A stretch of DNA of 64,000 bases from SLRI01 sp942491185 (GTDB lineage: Bacteria > Pseudomonadota > Alphaproteobacteria > Geminicoccales > Geminicoccaceae), in contig CALOAB010000010.1 of the NCBI GenBank assembly GCA_942491185.1, positions 186,001-250,000 of the forward strand, written 5' to 3'. The notes under the pieces are model-generated. The model saw only the letters and a program-made list of their open reading frames with translations. It did no database searches and was not told the DNA's origin. The number at the start of each line of letters is the position of its first letter. Positions within the stretch are counted from its first letter, which is position 1. Positions 54,411 to 62,772 of the stretch are shown one piece after another. Made by a program: the position numbers and the translations under genes.

Positions 54411-54451
54411 GCTCCAAGGTTTGTCGGCCGTGCCATGAAGAGTCGTCTGTT

Positions 54452-54477
54452 GGGGGCAAAGCCCCCCCACTGTGGGG
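54452..54477. terminator. Twin GC-rich hairpins downstream of the NMT1-type gene
   Basis: GGGGGC-AAA-GCCCCC (54452-54466) and CCCCA-CTG-TGGGG (54465-54477), 26-50 nt past the stop of the ABC-binding protein on the minus strand. No T-run is visible. Confidence 0.35.
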
Positions 54478-54502
54478 CGGGCGCTCCTGCCCGGCCAGGC
54501 GC

Positions 54503-55489
54503 TTACTGGATCGCCGAGTCCGTCACCGCATGCGTCCAGGCACCTTCTGGTGCCGCGGTGATGACCGGGTCTGAGCCCGCCGACAGCAGGGTCTCGACGG
54601 TGCGCTCGTAATCGGCGGGCTCGAGCACGCCGGTGGAGCCGTCGACCAGCTTGGCGATCTCGCCCATCATGCGGATCTGGTGGTGCTCCTGCTGGGCACC
54701 GGTGGCGTCGTTGTCGAGGACGATCATCGCCGCCTCGTCGGGGTTCTCGACGGCCCAATCCCAGCCCTTCATGCTGGCACGAACGAAGCGGGCCATCTTG
54801 TCGACGAAGGCCGGGTCGCTGAGGTTCTCCTCGTTGACGTAGAGCCCGTCCTCGAGGGTCGAGACGCCCATGTCCTCGTACTTGAAGACGGTCAGATCGT
54901 CCTCGCTCAGCCCGGCATCGATGACCTGCCAGTACTCGTTGTAGGTCATGGTCGAGATGCAGGCGGCCTGCTGCTGCAGCAGCGGATCGACGTTGAAGCC
55001 CTGCTTCATGACGGTGACACCGTCCTCGCCACCCTCGGTCGAGATATCGAGCTTCGACATCCAGGTGAGGAAGGGATACTCGTTGCCGAAGAACCAGACG
55101 CCCAGCGTCTGGCCGGGGAAGTCGTCGGTCGAGGTGACGCCGGAGTCGTTCCGGCAGGTCAGCATCATGCCCGAGCGCTTGAACGGCTGGGCGATATTGA
55201 CCAGCGGCAGGCCGGCCTCGCGGGCGGCCAAGGCTGCCGGCATCCATTCGACGATCACATCGGCGCCGCCACCGGCCAGGACCTGCGGCGGGGCGATGTC
55301 CGGGCCGCCCGGATTGATCGTCACGTTCAGGTCTTCCTCCTCGTAGAAGCCCTGGTCCTGGGCCACGTAGTAGCCGGCGAACTGGGCCTGGGTCACCCAT
55401 TTGAGCTGCAGGGTGACGTCGTCGGCCGCCATTGCCGATGAGGCGGCGAGCAGCACCGCCGCCGAGGTGCTGAAGAGCAGTCGCTTCAT
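54503..55489 (-). CDS. ABC substrate-binding protein, NMT1/ThiY-like
   Basis: A 328-residue periplasmic protein with a signal peptide (LLFSTSAAVLLAASSAMA). LQLKWVTQAQFAGYYVAQDQ and GFYEEEDLNVTI are the NMT1/THI5-like start; EWMPAALAAREAGLPLVNIA follows. Such proteins bind pyrimidines, HMP, sulfonates or nitrate. With the two permeases and ATPase and the pyrimidine-catabolic genes to the right, a pyrimidine or hydantoin ligand is the likely cargo. It is the last gene of the importer operon. Confidence 0.88.
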   Translation of the reverse strand: MKRLLFSTSAAVLLAASSAMAADDVTLQLKWVTQAQFAGYYVAQDQGFYEEEDLNVTINPGGPDIAPPQVLAGGGADVIVEWMPAALAAREAGLPLVNIAQPFKRSGMMLTCRNDSGVTSTDDFPGQTLGVWFFGNEYPFLTWMSKLDISTEGGEDGVTVMKQGFNVDPLLQQQAACISTMTYNEYWQVIDAGLSEDDLTVFKYEDMGVSTLEDGLYVNEENLSDPAFVDKMARFVRASMKGWDWAVENPDEAAMIVLDNDATGAQQEHHQIRMMGEIAKLVDGSTGVLEPADYERTVETLLSAGSDPVITAAPEGAWTHAVTDSAIQ

Positions 55490-55523
55490 TGCCGTGTCTC
55501 CGCTTATTGTTGTTTGTCGCTAC

Positions 55524-56366
55524 CTAACGACGCTGCGAGGGATGCCAGAAAGTTGCGGCACGCTCGGCCAGCGCCACCAGACCGTAGAAGGCCGAGCCGA
55601 CCAGCGCCGCAACGGCGATCTCGGCCCAGACCATGTCGAGCTGCAGCCGGCCCACCTCGGTCGAGATGCGAAACCCCATGCCGGAGGTGGGCGAGCCGAA
55701 GAATTCCGCGACGATGGCACCGATCAGCGCCAGTGTCGTGCAGATTTTCAAGCCGTTGAAGATGAAGGGTGCGGCTGCCGGCAATCGCAGCTTGAGCAGC
55801 TCCTGCCAGTAGCTCGCGGCATAGGTTTGCATCAGATCACGCTGCATCGGCTCGGCCGCGAGCAGGCCCTGGACCGTGTTCACCAGCATCGGGAAAAAGC
55901 ACATCAAGACGACGACCGCGGCCTTGGAGTGCCAGTCGAAACCGAACCACATCACCATGATGGGCGCCATGCCGATGATCGGCAGGGCGGAGACGAAGCC
56001 GCCGACCGGCATCAGCCCGCGGCGGAGAAAGGGCACCCGGTCCACCGCGATGGCAACGAGGATCGCCGCACCGCAGCCGATGGCGTAGCCGCTCAAGGCA
56101 CCACGGACAAAGGTCTGCACGACGTCGGTCCAGAGGATCGGCAGGCTGGTGGCGAAGCGGCTGCCGATCGCCGATGGCGCCGGCAGGAGAACAGGGCTCA
56201 CATTGAAGCCGCGAACCAGCAGCTCCCAGAGCACCAGCAGCGTAAGGCCGAAGAGCATCGGCTGCACGAGCGAGATCATCCGTGAGCGTGGCAGCCGCGA
56301 GAGCTGGATATTGGCCCACCAGGCGACGGCCCAGAGGACCAGGGCGCCGACGACCAGCGTCGTCAT
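55524..56366 (-). CDS. ABC transporter permease (SsuC/ThiX-like)
   Basis: A 280-residue permease with six helices. The EAA-type loop AASYWQELLKLRLPAAAPFI and the SGYAIGCGAAILVAIAVDRV stretch fit the nitrate/sulfonate/taurine class. Its ATG overlaps the second permease stop by 4 nt. The two permeases are different in sequence and probably act as a heterodimer. Confidence 0.88.
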   Translation of the reverse strand: MTTLVVGALVLWAVAWWANIQLSRLPRSRMISLVQPMLFGLTLLVLWELLVRGFNVSPVLLPAPSAIGSRFATSLPILWTDVVQTFVRGALSGYAIGCGAAILVAIAVDRVPFLRRGLMPVGGFVSALPIIGMAPIMVMWFGFDWHSKAAVVVLMCFFPMLVNTVQGLLAAEPMQRDLMQTYAASYWQELLKLRLPAAAPFIFNGLKICTTLALIGAIVAEFFGSPTSGMGFRISTEVGRLQLDMVWAEIAVAALVGSAFYGLVALAERAATFWHPSQRR

Positions 56367-57250
56367 GCGCGAGCACCCATCAGGCGGCCGGTCAGTCGCT
56401 CGGCGAAGCCGATGGCGGCGACCAGAGCCGCCGCGACAATCGAGGCCATGACCAGCGCCGACCAGATCTGCACGGTCTGGCCGTAATAGCTGCCGGACAG
56501 CATCCGGGCACCCAGCCCGGCCACGGCCCCGGTCGGCAGCTCGCCGATGATCGCACCCACCAGGCTGGCAGCGACCGCGACCTTCAGAGACGCGAAGAGG
56601 TAGGGAACGGCCGACGGCAGGCGCAGCTTCCAGAGCGTCTGCGCCGGGCCGGCGTTCCAGGTGTGCATCTGATCGACCAGAAAGCGGTCGGGGCTGCGCA
56701 GCCCCTTCACCATGCCGACGGCGACCGGGAAGAAGGAGAGATACATCGAGATCACGGCCTTGGGCAGCAGGCCGGTGAGGCCCAGCGATGCCAGGACGAC
56801 GATGATCATGGGTGCTATGGCGAGGATCGGCACGGTCTGGCTCGCGATCACCAGGGGCATCACGCTCGCGTCCATGGTCCGGTCCTGGACGATGGCGACG
56901 GCCAGCAGGATGCCGAGCGTGGTTCCCATAACGAAGCCCAGCAGCGTCGCCGAAAGCGTGATTCCGGCATGATGGACGAGGCTGCGCTTGGAGGTCGGCG
57001 CCAGCTCCATCGTCGTGCGCCAGAGCTCGACGATGACCTGGTGCGGTGCCGGCAGACGCGGCCGGTCCTGGCTCCAGGTGGCCGCCACCAGATCACTGAA
57101 GCCGAGCTCGACATCCGCCCTGCCCGCCTGGTCGTAGGCCCAGGGCGCGTTGAGCACGACGGCCATCACGTACCAAAGGAGCATGATGACGGCCACGACG
57201 GTGAGCACCGGCAGGACGTTGCCGCCGCCAGCCGATCGTTCAGAGCTCAT
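56363..57250 (-). CDS. ABC transporter permease (SsuC/ThiX-like)
   Basis: A 295-residue permease. The EAA-type loop WNAGPAQTLWKLRLPSAVPY and TLLGFVMGTTLGILLAVAIV are family features; the C-terminal helices follow. An N-terminal extension of about 90 residues includes one extra helix (VLPVLTVVAVIMLLWYVMAV). It overlaps the ATPase gene by 11 nt. Confidence 0.88.
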   Translation of the reverse strand: MSSERSAGGGNVLPVLTVVAVIMLLWYVMAVVLNAPWAYDQAGRADVELGFSDLVAATWSQDRPRLPAPHQVIVELWRTTMELAPTSKRSLVHHAGITLSATLLGFVMGTTLGILLAVAIVQDRTMDASVMPLVIASQTVPILAIAPMIIVVLASLGLTGLLPKAVISMYLSFFPVAVGMVKGLRSPDRFLVDQMHTWNAGPAQTLWKLRLPSAVPYLFASLKVAVAASLVGAIIGELPTGAVAGLGARMLSGSYYGQTVQIWSALVMASIVAAALVAAIGFAERLTGRLMGARA

Positions 57251-58076
57251 CGTCCACCCCGGCCCTGAGGCCGTCGCGGACGCGCGCCGCCGTCTCGAGG
57301 AAGGCGCTGCTCTCGCGAATGTGCAGCGGCCGGTCTTCCGGCGACAATGGGCTCTCGATCACGTCGGTGACCCGGCCCGGGCGCGGCGACATGACGACGA
57401 TCCGGGTGGAGAGGAAGACCGCCTCGGTGATCGAATGGGTGACGAAGCAGATGGTCTTCTCGGTCTGCCGCCAGAGTGCCAGCAGCTGCTCGTTCAGCTT
57501 GTCGCGGACGATCTCATCCAGGGCGCCGAAGGGCTCGTCCATCAGGAGAATGTCGGCATCGAAGGCGAGTGCCCTGGCGATCGAGGCGCGCTGCTGCATG
57601 CCGCCCGAGAGCTGCCAGGGATACTTGCCCTCGAACCCCTGAAGCTCGACCAGCTCGAGCACACGCGCCACCCGCTGGCGCTGCTCGGCCCGGGGATAGC
57701 CCATCAGCTCCAGCGGCAGGCCGATATTCGCCTCGATCGTTCGCCACGGAAACAGACCGGCCGCCTGGAAGACGTAGCCATAAGCCCGCCGCTGCCGCGC
57801 CTCGCGCGGGCTCATCCCGTTGACGCGTATGGTGCCGGCGGTCGGCTGCTCGAGGTCGGCGGCTACCCTGAGGAACGTCGTCTTGCCGCAACCGGACGGG
57901 CCGATGAACGAGACGAAGTCGCCCTTGCCGATGCGCAGGCTGACATTCGCGAGCGCCTCGACCGGCCCGTCATTGGTCTCGAAGGTCAAGGACAGCGCCT
58001 CGGCCTCGATCACAGCACTGGCTGGCTCGGGCGTGCCGGACGGGTCTACCGCCGGAACCACCGAGGCTGCTGTCAT
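57240..58076 (-). CDS. ABC transporter ATPase (SsuB/ThiZ-like)
   Basis: A 278-residue ATPase: Walker A GPSGCGKTT, Q-loop VFQAAGLFPWRTIEANIGLP, signature LSGGMQQRASIARALA, Walker B LLMDEPFGALDEI and H-loop FVTHSITEAVFL. It powers the importer. It begins 6 nt after the dihydropyrimidinase stop, so transport and catabolism are co-transcribed. Confidence 0.92.
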   Translation of the reverse strand: MTAASVVPAVDPSGTPEPASAVIEAEALSLTFETNDGPVEALANVSLRIGKGDFVSFIGPSGCGKTTFLRVAADLEQPTAGTIRVNGMSPREARQRRAYGYVFQAAGLFPWRTIEANIGLPLELMGYPRAEQRQRVARVLELVELQGFEGKYPWQLSGGMQQRASIARALAFDADILLMDEPFGALDEIVRDKLNEQLLALWRQTEKTICFVTHSITEAVFLSTRIVVMSPRPGRVTDVIESPLSPEDRPLHIRESSAFLETAARVRDGLRAGVDDEL

Positions 58077-58082
58077 TCGGGC

Positions 58083-59544
58083 TCAGACGCCGGTCGGGAT
58101 ATTGGTCGGATCGCGCTCGACGCGTCTGGGTGCGGTCAGCTCCTTCCACTTCGAAAGGGCCGCGTGCGGTGCCGGGAAGGCCGGGCGCGGCACGAAGCGG
58201 CCCCTGCCCGCCTGCGGCTGGCTGTTCTGCCCGTCCGCCCAGACCACCTCGCCGCGCGAGAGCGTGTAGCGCGGCAGGGCCGTCACCTTGAAGCCCTCGA
58301 ACACGTTGTAGTCGATGATCGACTTCTGCGAGGCGGCGGTGATGGTCTTCGACAGCTTCGGGTCCCAGACGACGATGTCGGCGTCCGCCCCTTCGACCAG
58401 CGCCCCCTTCTTGGGATAGACGTTCAAGATCTTGGCGATGTTGGTCGAGGTCACGGCGACGAACTCGTTCGGTGTCAGCCGGCCGGTCTCGACGCCGTTG
58501 GTCCAGAGCACTGACAGCCGGTCCTCGAGCCCCCCTGTGCCGTTCGGCATGAAGGGGAAGCCCTTGAGCCCCATCTTCTTCTGCTCGGTGGTGAAGGCGC
58601 AGTGGTCGGTGGCGACCACCTGCAGGCTGCCGGCCTGCAACCCGGCCCAAAGGCTGTCTTGGTGGTCCTTCGAGCGGAAGGGCGGCGACATCACGCGCCT
58701 GGCCGCATGCTCCCAGCTCTTGTTGAAGTACTCGCTCTCATCCAGCGTCAGATGCTGGATCAAGGGCTCGCCATAGACCCGCATGCCCTTCTGCCGGGCC
58801 CGCCTGATCGCCTCGTGCGCCTGCTCGCAGGAGACGTGGACGATGTAGACGGGCACGCCGGTGGCGTCCGCAATCATGATCGCCCGGTTGGTGGCCTCGC
58901 CCTCGACCTCGGGCGGCCGCGAATAGGCGTGGCCCTCGGGCCCGATGATGCCGAGCTCCATGTACTTCTTCTGCAGCTCGGCCACGACATCGCCGTTCTC
59001 GGCATGGACCAGCGGCAGGGCACCCAGCTCGGCGCAGCGCTTGAACGACGCGAACATCTCGTCGTCGTCGACCATCAAGGCGCCCTTGTAGGCCATGAAG
59101 TGCTTGAACGTGTTGACGCCGCGCTTCACCACCTCGGCCATCTCGTCGAACACCTGCTCCGACCAGCCGGTGATCGCCATGTGGTAGCCGATGTCGATGC
59201 AGATCTGCTTTTGCGACTTCTTATCCCAGTCATCGACCGCCGTGATCAGGCTGCCGTCGGCGCCCGGCAGGACGAAGTCGACCAGCATGGTGGTGCCGCC
59301 GGAGGCGGCGGCGAAGGTGCCGCTCTCGAAAGTCTCGGCCGCGGTCGTGCCCATGAACGGCATCTCGAGATGGGTGTGCGGGTCGATGCCGCCCGGCATG
59401 ACGTAGGCGCCGTCCGCCTCGATCGTCTCGTCGCCCTTGAGGTTCGGGCCCGATGGCCTTGATGGTCTCGCCCTCGATCAGCACATCGGCCTCGAAGCTG
59501 CGGTCGGCGGTGACCACCGTTCCGCCCTTGATCACCTTGCTCAT
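58083..59544 (-). CDS. Dihydropyrimidinase/hydantoinase (one-base frameshift)
   Basis: Opens dihydrouracil, dihydrothymine or 5-substituted hydantoins. MSKVIKGGTVVTADRSFEAD is the N-terminus; the metal motif GGIDPHTHLEMPF and the carbamylated Lys in HFMAYKGALMVDDDEM lie in the main frame, with VYIVHVSCEQAHEAIRRAR and VATDHCAFTTEQKKMG downstream. Between ETIKAIGP and NLKGDETIEADGAYVMPGG one G is extra at about 59445 (GGGCCC-G-AAC). Corrected length is 486 residues, normal. ATG at 59544 follows AGGAGA by 5 nt. Confidence 0.9.
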
Positions 59545-59565
59545 TGCGCTCTCCTAAACAAGATC

Positions 59566-59652
59566 GTGGGGAAGATGATCTTCCCCACACCCCATCGGTA
59601 CTTGGCGTCTGCGCAAAATACCGGTGGGGCACGGGGAGGTGCTACCTCCCCG
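59566..59652. other. Three consecutive hairpins between hyuC-like and dihydropyrimidinase genes
   Basis: GTGGGGAAGAT-G-ATCTTCCCCAC (59566-59588, 11 bp arms); CCCCATCGGTA ... TACCGGTGGGG (59590-59629, one mismatch); CGGGGAGGT-GCT-ACCTCCCCG (59632-59652, 9 bp arms). They fill nearly the whole 113 bp intergenic gap. A REP-like repeat or an mRNA-stability/attenuation structure. Confidence 0.5.
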
Positions 59653-59657
59653 CACTG

Positions 59658-60908
59658 TCATCCTACGATCTCGGCCGTCTCGACCACCGCGTGAAACAGC
59701 ACGTTGGCGCCCTTCTCGGCCCACTCCGGCGAAATGTCCTCGGCCTCGTTGTGCGACAAGCCGTCGACGCAGGGGCACATCACCATGCAGGTGGGCGCCT
59801 TGCGCGAGATCCAGCAGGCATCGTGACCGGCGCCCGAGACGATGTTCATGTGGCTGTAGCCGAGCCGCTCGGCAGCCCGGCGGACCGCATCGACGCAGCC
59901 CTGGTCGAAGGTGACGGGATCGAAGTGGCCGGTCTGCTCGAAGGCGATCTCCAGCCCCAGCTCCTCGGCGATCTTCTTGGCCCCGGCCTTGGCGCGCGCG
60001 TCCATGTCGGCCTGCACCTCGAAGGAGGGCGAGCGGAGGTCGATGGTGAACACCGTCCGGCCTGGAATAATGTTGCGGCTGTTGGGATAGACCTCGATAT
60101 GCCCGATGGCGCCCACCGCGTTCGGCTGGTGGCTCATCGCGATCTCGTGCACCAGCTCGGTGATCCGCGCCATGCCGAGCCCGGCATTGCGGCGCATCGG
60201 CATCGGCGTCGAGCCGGTATGGCTCTCGCGGCCGGTGAGCGTCACCTGCAGCCAGTTGAGCCCCTGGCCATGGGTGACGACGCCGATATCCTTGCCTTCC
60301 GCCTCGAGGATCGGCCCCTGCTCGATATGCAGCTCGAAGAACGCCTTCATCGGCCGGTCGCCGACCACCTCGTCGCCGCGCCAACCGATCCGCTTCAGCT
60401 CGTCGCCGAGGCTGAGCCCCTTGGCGTCCTTGCGCTCATAGGCCCAGTCCTGGGTATGAACGCCGGCGAAGACACCGGAAGCCAGCATCGGCGGGGCGAA
60501 GCGGGTCCCCTCCTCGTTGGTCCAGTTGACGACGACGATCGGATGCTTGGTCTTGATCTCCAGGTCATTGAGCGAGCGGACGATCTCGAGCCCGGCGAGC
60601 ACGCCCAGGACCCCGTCATACTTGCCGCCGGTGGGCTGGGTGTCGAGATGGCTGCCGACATAGACCGGCAGCGCGTCCGGGTCGGTGCCCTCGCGGCGCA
60701 TGAACATCGTGCCCATCTGGTCGACGCCCATGGTGAGCCCGGCCGCCTCGCACCAGCGCTGGAACAGGGCACGGCCTTCGGCGTCCTCGTCGGTCAGGGT
60801 CTGGCGGTTGTTGCCGCCGGCGATGCCGGGCCCGATCTTCGCCATCTCCATGAGCGAGTCCCAAAGCCGCGCCCCGTCGAGCTGCAGGTTGCCGCCAGGT
60901 TCCGCCAT
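59658..60908 (-). CDS. N-carbamoyl-amino-acid / beta-ureidopropionate amidohydrolase (M20, HyuC/AllC family)
   Basis: A 416-residue zinc amidohydrolase: VYVGSHLDTQPTGGKYDG (metal His/Asp), VVNWTNEEGTRFAPPMLAS (catalytic Glu), LHIEQGPILE, and ESHTGSTPMPMRRNAGLG; a second metal His in the C-terminal GAGHDACWI. It hydrolyses the carbamoyl product of dihydropyrimidinase to beta-alanine (or an amino acid) plus CO2 and ammonia. ATG at 60908 follows GGAGGA by 4 nt. It reads away from the regulator gene. Confidence 0.9.
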   Translation of the reverse strand: MAEPGGNLQLDGARLWDSLMEMAKIGPGIAGGNNRQTLTDEDAEGRALFQRWCEAAGLTMGVDQMGTMFMRREGTDPDALPVYVGSHLDTQPTGGKYDGVLGVLAGLEIVRSLNDLEIKTKHPIVVVNWTNEEGTRFAPPMLASGVFAGVHTQDWAYERKDAKGLSLGDELKRIGWRGDEVVGDRPMKAFFELHIEQGPILEAEGKDIGVVTHGQGLNWLQVTLTGRESHTGSTPMPMRRNAGLGMARITELVHEIAMSHQPNAVGAIGHIEVYPNSRNIIPGRTVFTIDLRSPSFEVQADMDARAKAGAKKIAEELGLEIAFEQTGHFDPVTFDQGCVDAVRRAAERLGYSHMNIVSGAGHDACWISRKAPTCMVMCPCVDGLSHNEAEDISPEWAEKGANVLFHAVVETAEIVG

Positions 60909-61017
60909 GCTGTCCTCCGCTTCCGTCGCAACCAAGCGCCCCGACGCTCCGCACGCAGCGGCGTCGAAGGCGCCTTCGGCACCAAGACCTCGACCTTCAT
61001 CACCCATCGTGGTCTAT

Positions 61018-61061
61018 GATCAAAGGGAAAAACAACGCAAACGTCGCTTGTGATTTTGATC
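61018..61061. promoter_or_regulatory. Candidate operator: GATCAAA ... TTTGATC in the hyuC / regulator intergenic region
   Basis: Inverted arms GATCAAA (61018-61024) and TTTGATC (61055-61061) lie between the divergent amidohydrolase and TetR-family genes. RutR-type regulators bind TTGACCA-TGGTCAA palindromes, and this site is only partly similar. Confidence 0.35.
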
Positions 61062-61075
61062 GAGGTGAAGGGCTG

Positions 61076-61749
61076 GTGGACAGGGAGCCGCGCTCGGCAA
61101 CGAGGACGGAAGGGTTCGGCGCCCCGCCGCGGGCAGCCAGCGCGTCTCGAGACGCGACCCAAAACCAGCGCCTGAAGACCGCACGCATCCTCGACGCCGC
61201 GCTCGATGTCTTCTCGGCAAACGGGTTTCGCGGCGCCACCCTCGACCAGATCGCCGACTCGGCCGGCCTCTCGAAGCCCAACCTGCTCTACTACTTCGCC
61301 TCGAAGGAAGCCGTGCATCGGGTGCTGCTCGAGCGGCTGCTCGACACCTGGCTCGAGCCCTTGCAGCGCCTCGACCCGCAAGGCGAGCCGCTGGCCGAGA
61401 TCCAGGCCTATATCCGGCGCAAGCTGGCGATGGCCCGCCTGCTGCCGCGGGAGAGCCGGCTCTTCGCCAACGAGATGCTGCAGGGCGCGCCGGTGATCGG
61501 CGATGTGCTGGAAGGCCCGCTCCGCGCCCTGGTCGAGCAGAAGGCAGCGGTGCTACGGCCTGGATGAAGGAGGGCCGCCTCGCGGAGGTCGACCCGCACC
61601 ATCTGATCTTCTCGATCTGGGCCACGACCCAGCACTACGCCGATTTCGACGTGCAGGTGACCGCCGTGCTCGGCCGGGACGACGAGGCACGCTTCGCCGA
61701 CGCCGAGCGCTTCCTGCTCGGCCTGTTCGAGCGCGGGCTGAGACTTTAG
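61076..61749 (+). CDS. TetR-family regulator, RutR-like (one-base frameshift)
   Basis: An HTH regulator: TARILDAALDVFSANGFRGA and ATLDQIADSAGLSKPNLLYY (DNA-binding helices), FASKEAVHRVLLERL. The ligand domain ends RALVEQKAAVLR; after a missing base near 61558, WMKEGRLAEVDPHHLIFSIW and ATTQHYADFDVQ follow in the next frame, as in RutR. GTG at 61076 keeps the inverted repeat at 61018-61061 outside the coding region; an ATG at 61016 is the alternative. It probably senses a pyrimidine or its breakdown product and controls the divergent catabolic operon. Confidence 0.85.
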
Positions 61750-62071
61750 CGGTCCCATCGAGACGGATGTGTCCCACAGGACGTAAAGCCCCCGAAAAAA
61801 CCGAACTTCCCAAAACCGGGGTTCCAGCCCCCCTCGAGAGCGGCACCCTAAACGGGAGTGGGCACTCGGGCCGGGGCATGCCGGGGGAGGATGGAGCCTG
61901 GATGAGCGGACTCCCCGAACTCCAACTACATTGGGCAGAACATCGACAACCATGGGACGAGGCGGGGTGCCGCCGAGGGCGGTGGGCACAGCCGTTTAAT
62001 CTGCCCTTGGGCCGCGGGGCCCCCCTCGTGCGTGCAACCAAAAAAAGGGGGGGAAGGTCCGGAGCGGAGCC
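61750..62071. other. Spacer without recognisable gene
   Basis: About 320 bp with several G- and A-runs. No protein family was recognised on either strand. Confidence 0.4.
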
Positions 62072-62466
62072 ATGATCGAGCAGGGGTGGGAACTTGTCTC
62101 CAAGGGTGACTGGGACACGTTGATCACGGACTATAAGGACGAGGCGCATGCCTTGTAGATGCCGGGGCAGAACGGCTAAGACCGCGTGATCGAAAGACGG
62201 AGGCGTCTGTCCAATCCACGCGGTACGCTCAGCAATCTCGGGCTCGCAATCTGGGCTCGCGTACGCCTGGCTTTGCGGTGACCGCAGTCCGCCAGATCGG
62301 CGATGGCGACGAGGTCGTGTCCGTCGTCGACTGGAAGTGCGACAAGATTCCAGACGGCAAGGCTCAGTCGACGGTGCTGTTTCGGATGTCCGAAGGCAAG
62401 ATTTATGAAGAACGCTGGTTCATGGACACTGAACAGTGGAAGGCTGCTTTCAGATCGACCGGCCCC
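62072..62466 (+). pseudogene. SnoaL/NTF2-like protein, decayed
   Basis: ATG at 62072 reads MIEQGWELVSKGDWDTLITD, a typical NTF2-like (SnoaL) start, then meets TAG (after EAHAL) and TAA. After a frame change the C-terminal half continues PGFAVTAVRQIGDGDEVVSV, VDWKCDKIPDGKAQ, FRMSEGKIYEERWFMD and TEQWKAAF, the usual end. At least two stops and one frame change make this a true pseudogene rather than a single error. Confidence 0.75.
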
Positions 62467-62772
62467 GCTCTCTCTGACACCGCGGGCCGTGACCCAATAG
62501 CTGGCTGGCACTCTGGCGTACAACCTCCGAGTTTGCGATTTCTGTGCAACGCGAGTTCCCGCGAAAACGGTGGTTTTTGGCCAGGACTGACGCAGGACCG
62601 TCGTTGCTGGGGTTCTCGCGGTCACAAACCCTTGTCAAAACCGTGCTGCGTTTGACCGGCTCTTGGCAGGGTCGTACCTGACACCCCGTTTGCCGCGGCT
62701 CCTGCGGATATCTTGAAAGGCTCGAAGCGCCTGACGCTGCCCACTTCGTCGCTGCCGTAGCAAGCGTGACGG
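62467..62772. other. Spacer without recognisable gene
   Basis: About 300 bp between the NTF2-like pseudogene and preA. A TTGACA-like word (minus strand, near 62635) is the only promoter-like feature; no gene was recognised. Confidence 0.35.

Noticed and set aside
57150..58514. 454-codon open frame opposite the ABC ATPase and dihydropyrimidinase
   Set aside because: Spans the junction of two genes on the other strand and has no recognisable motif.
59544..61019. 491-codon open frame opposite the hyuC-like gene
   Set aside because: Antisense shadow; would include the three-hairpin spacer as coding, which is implausible.
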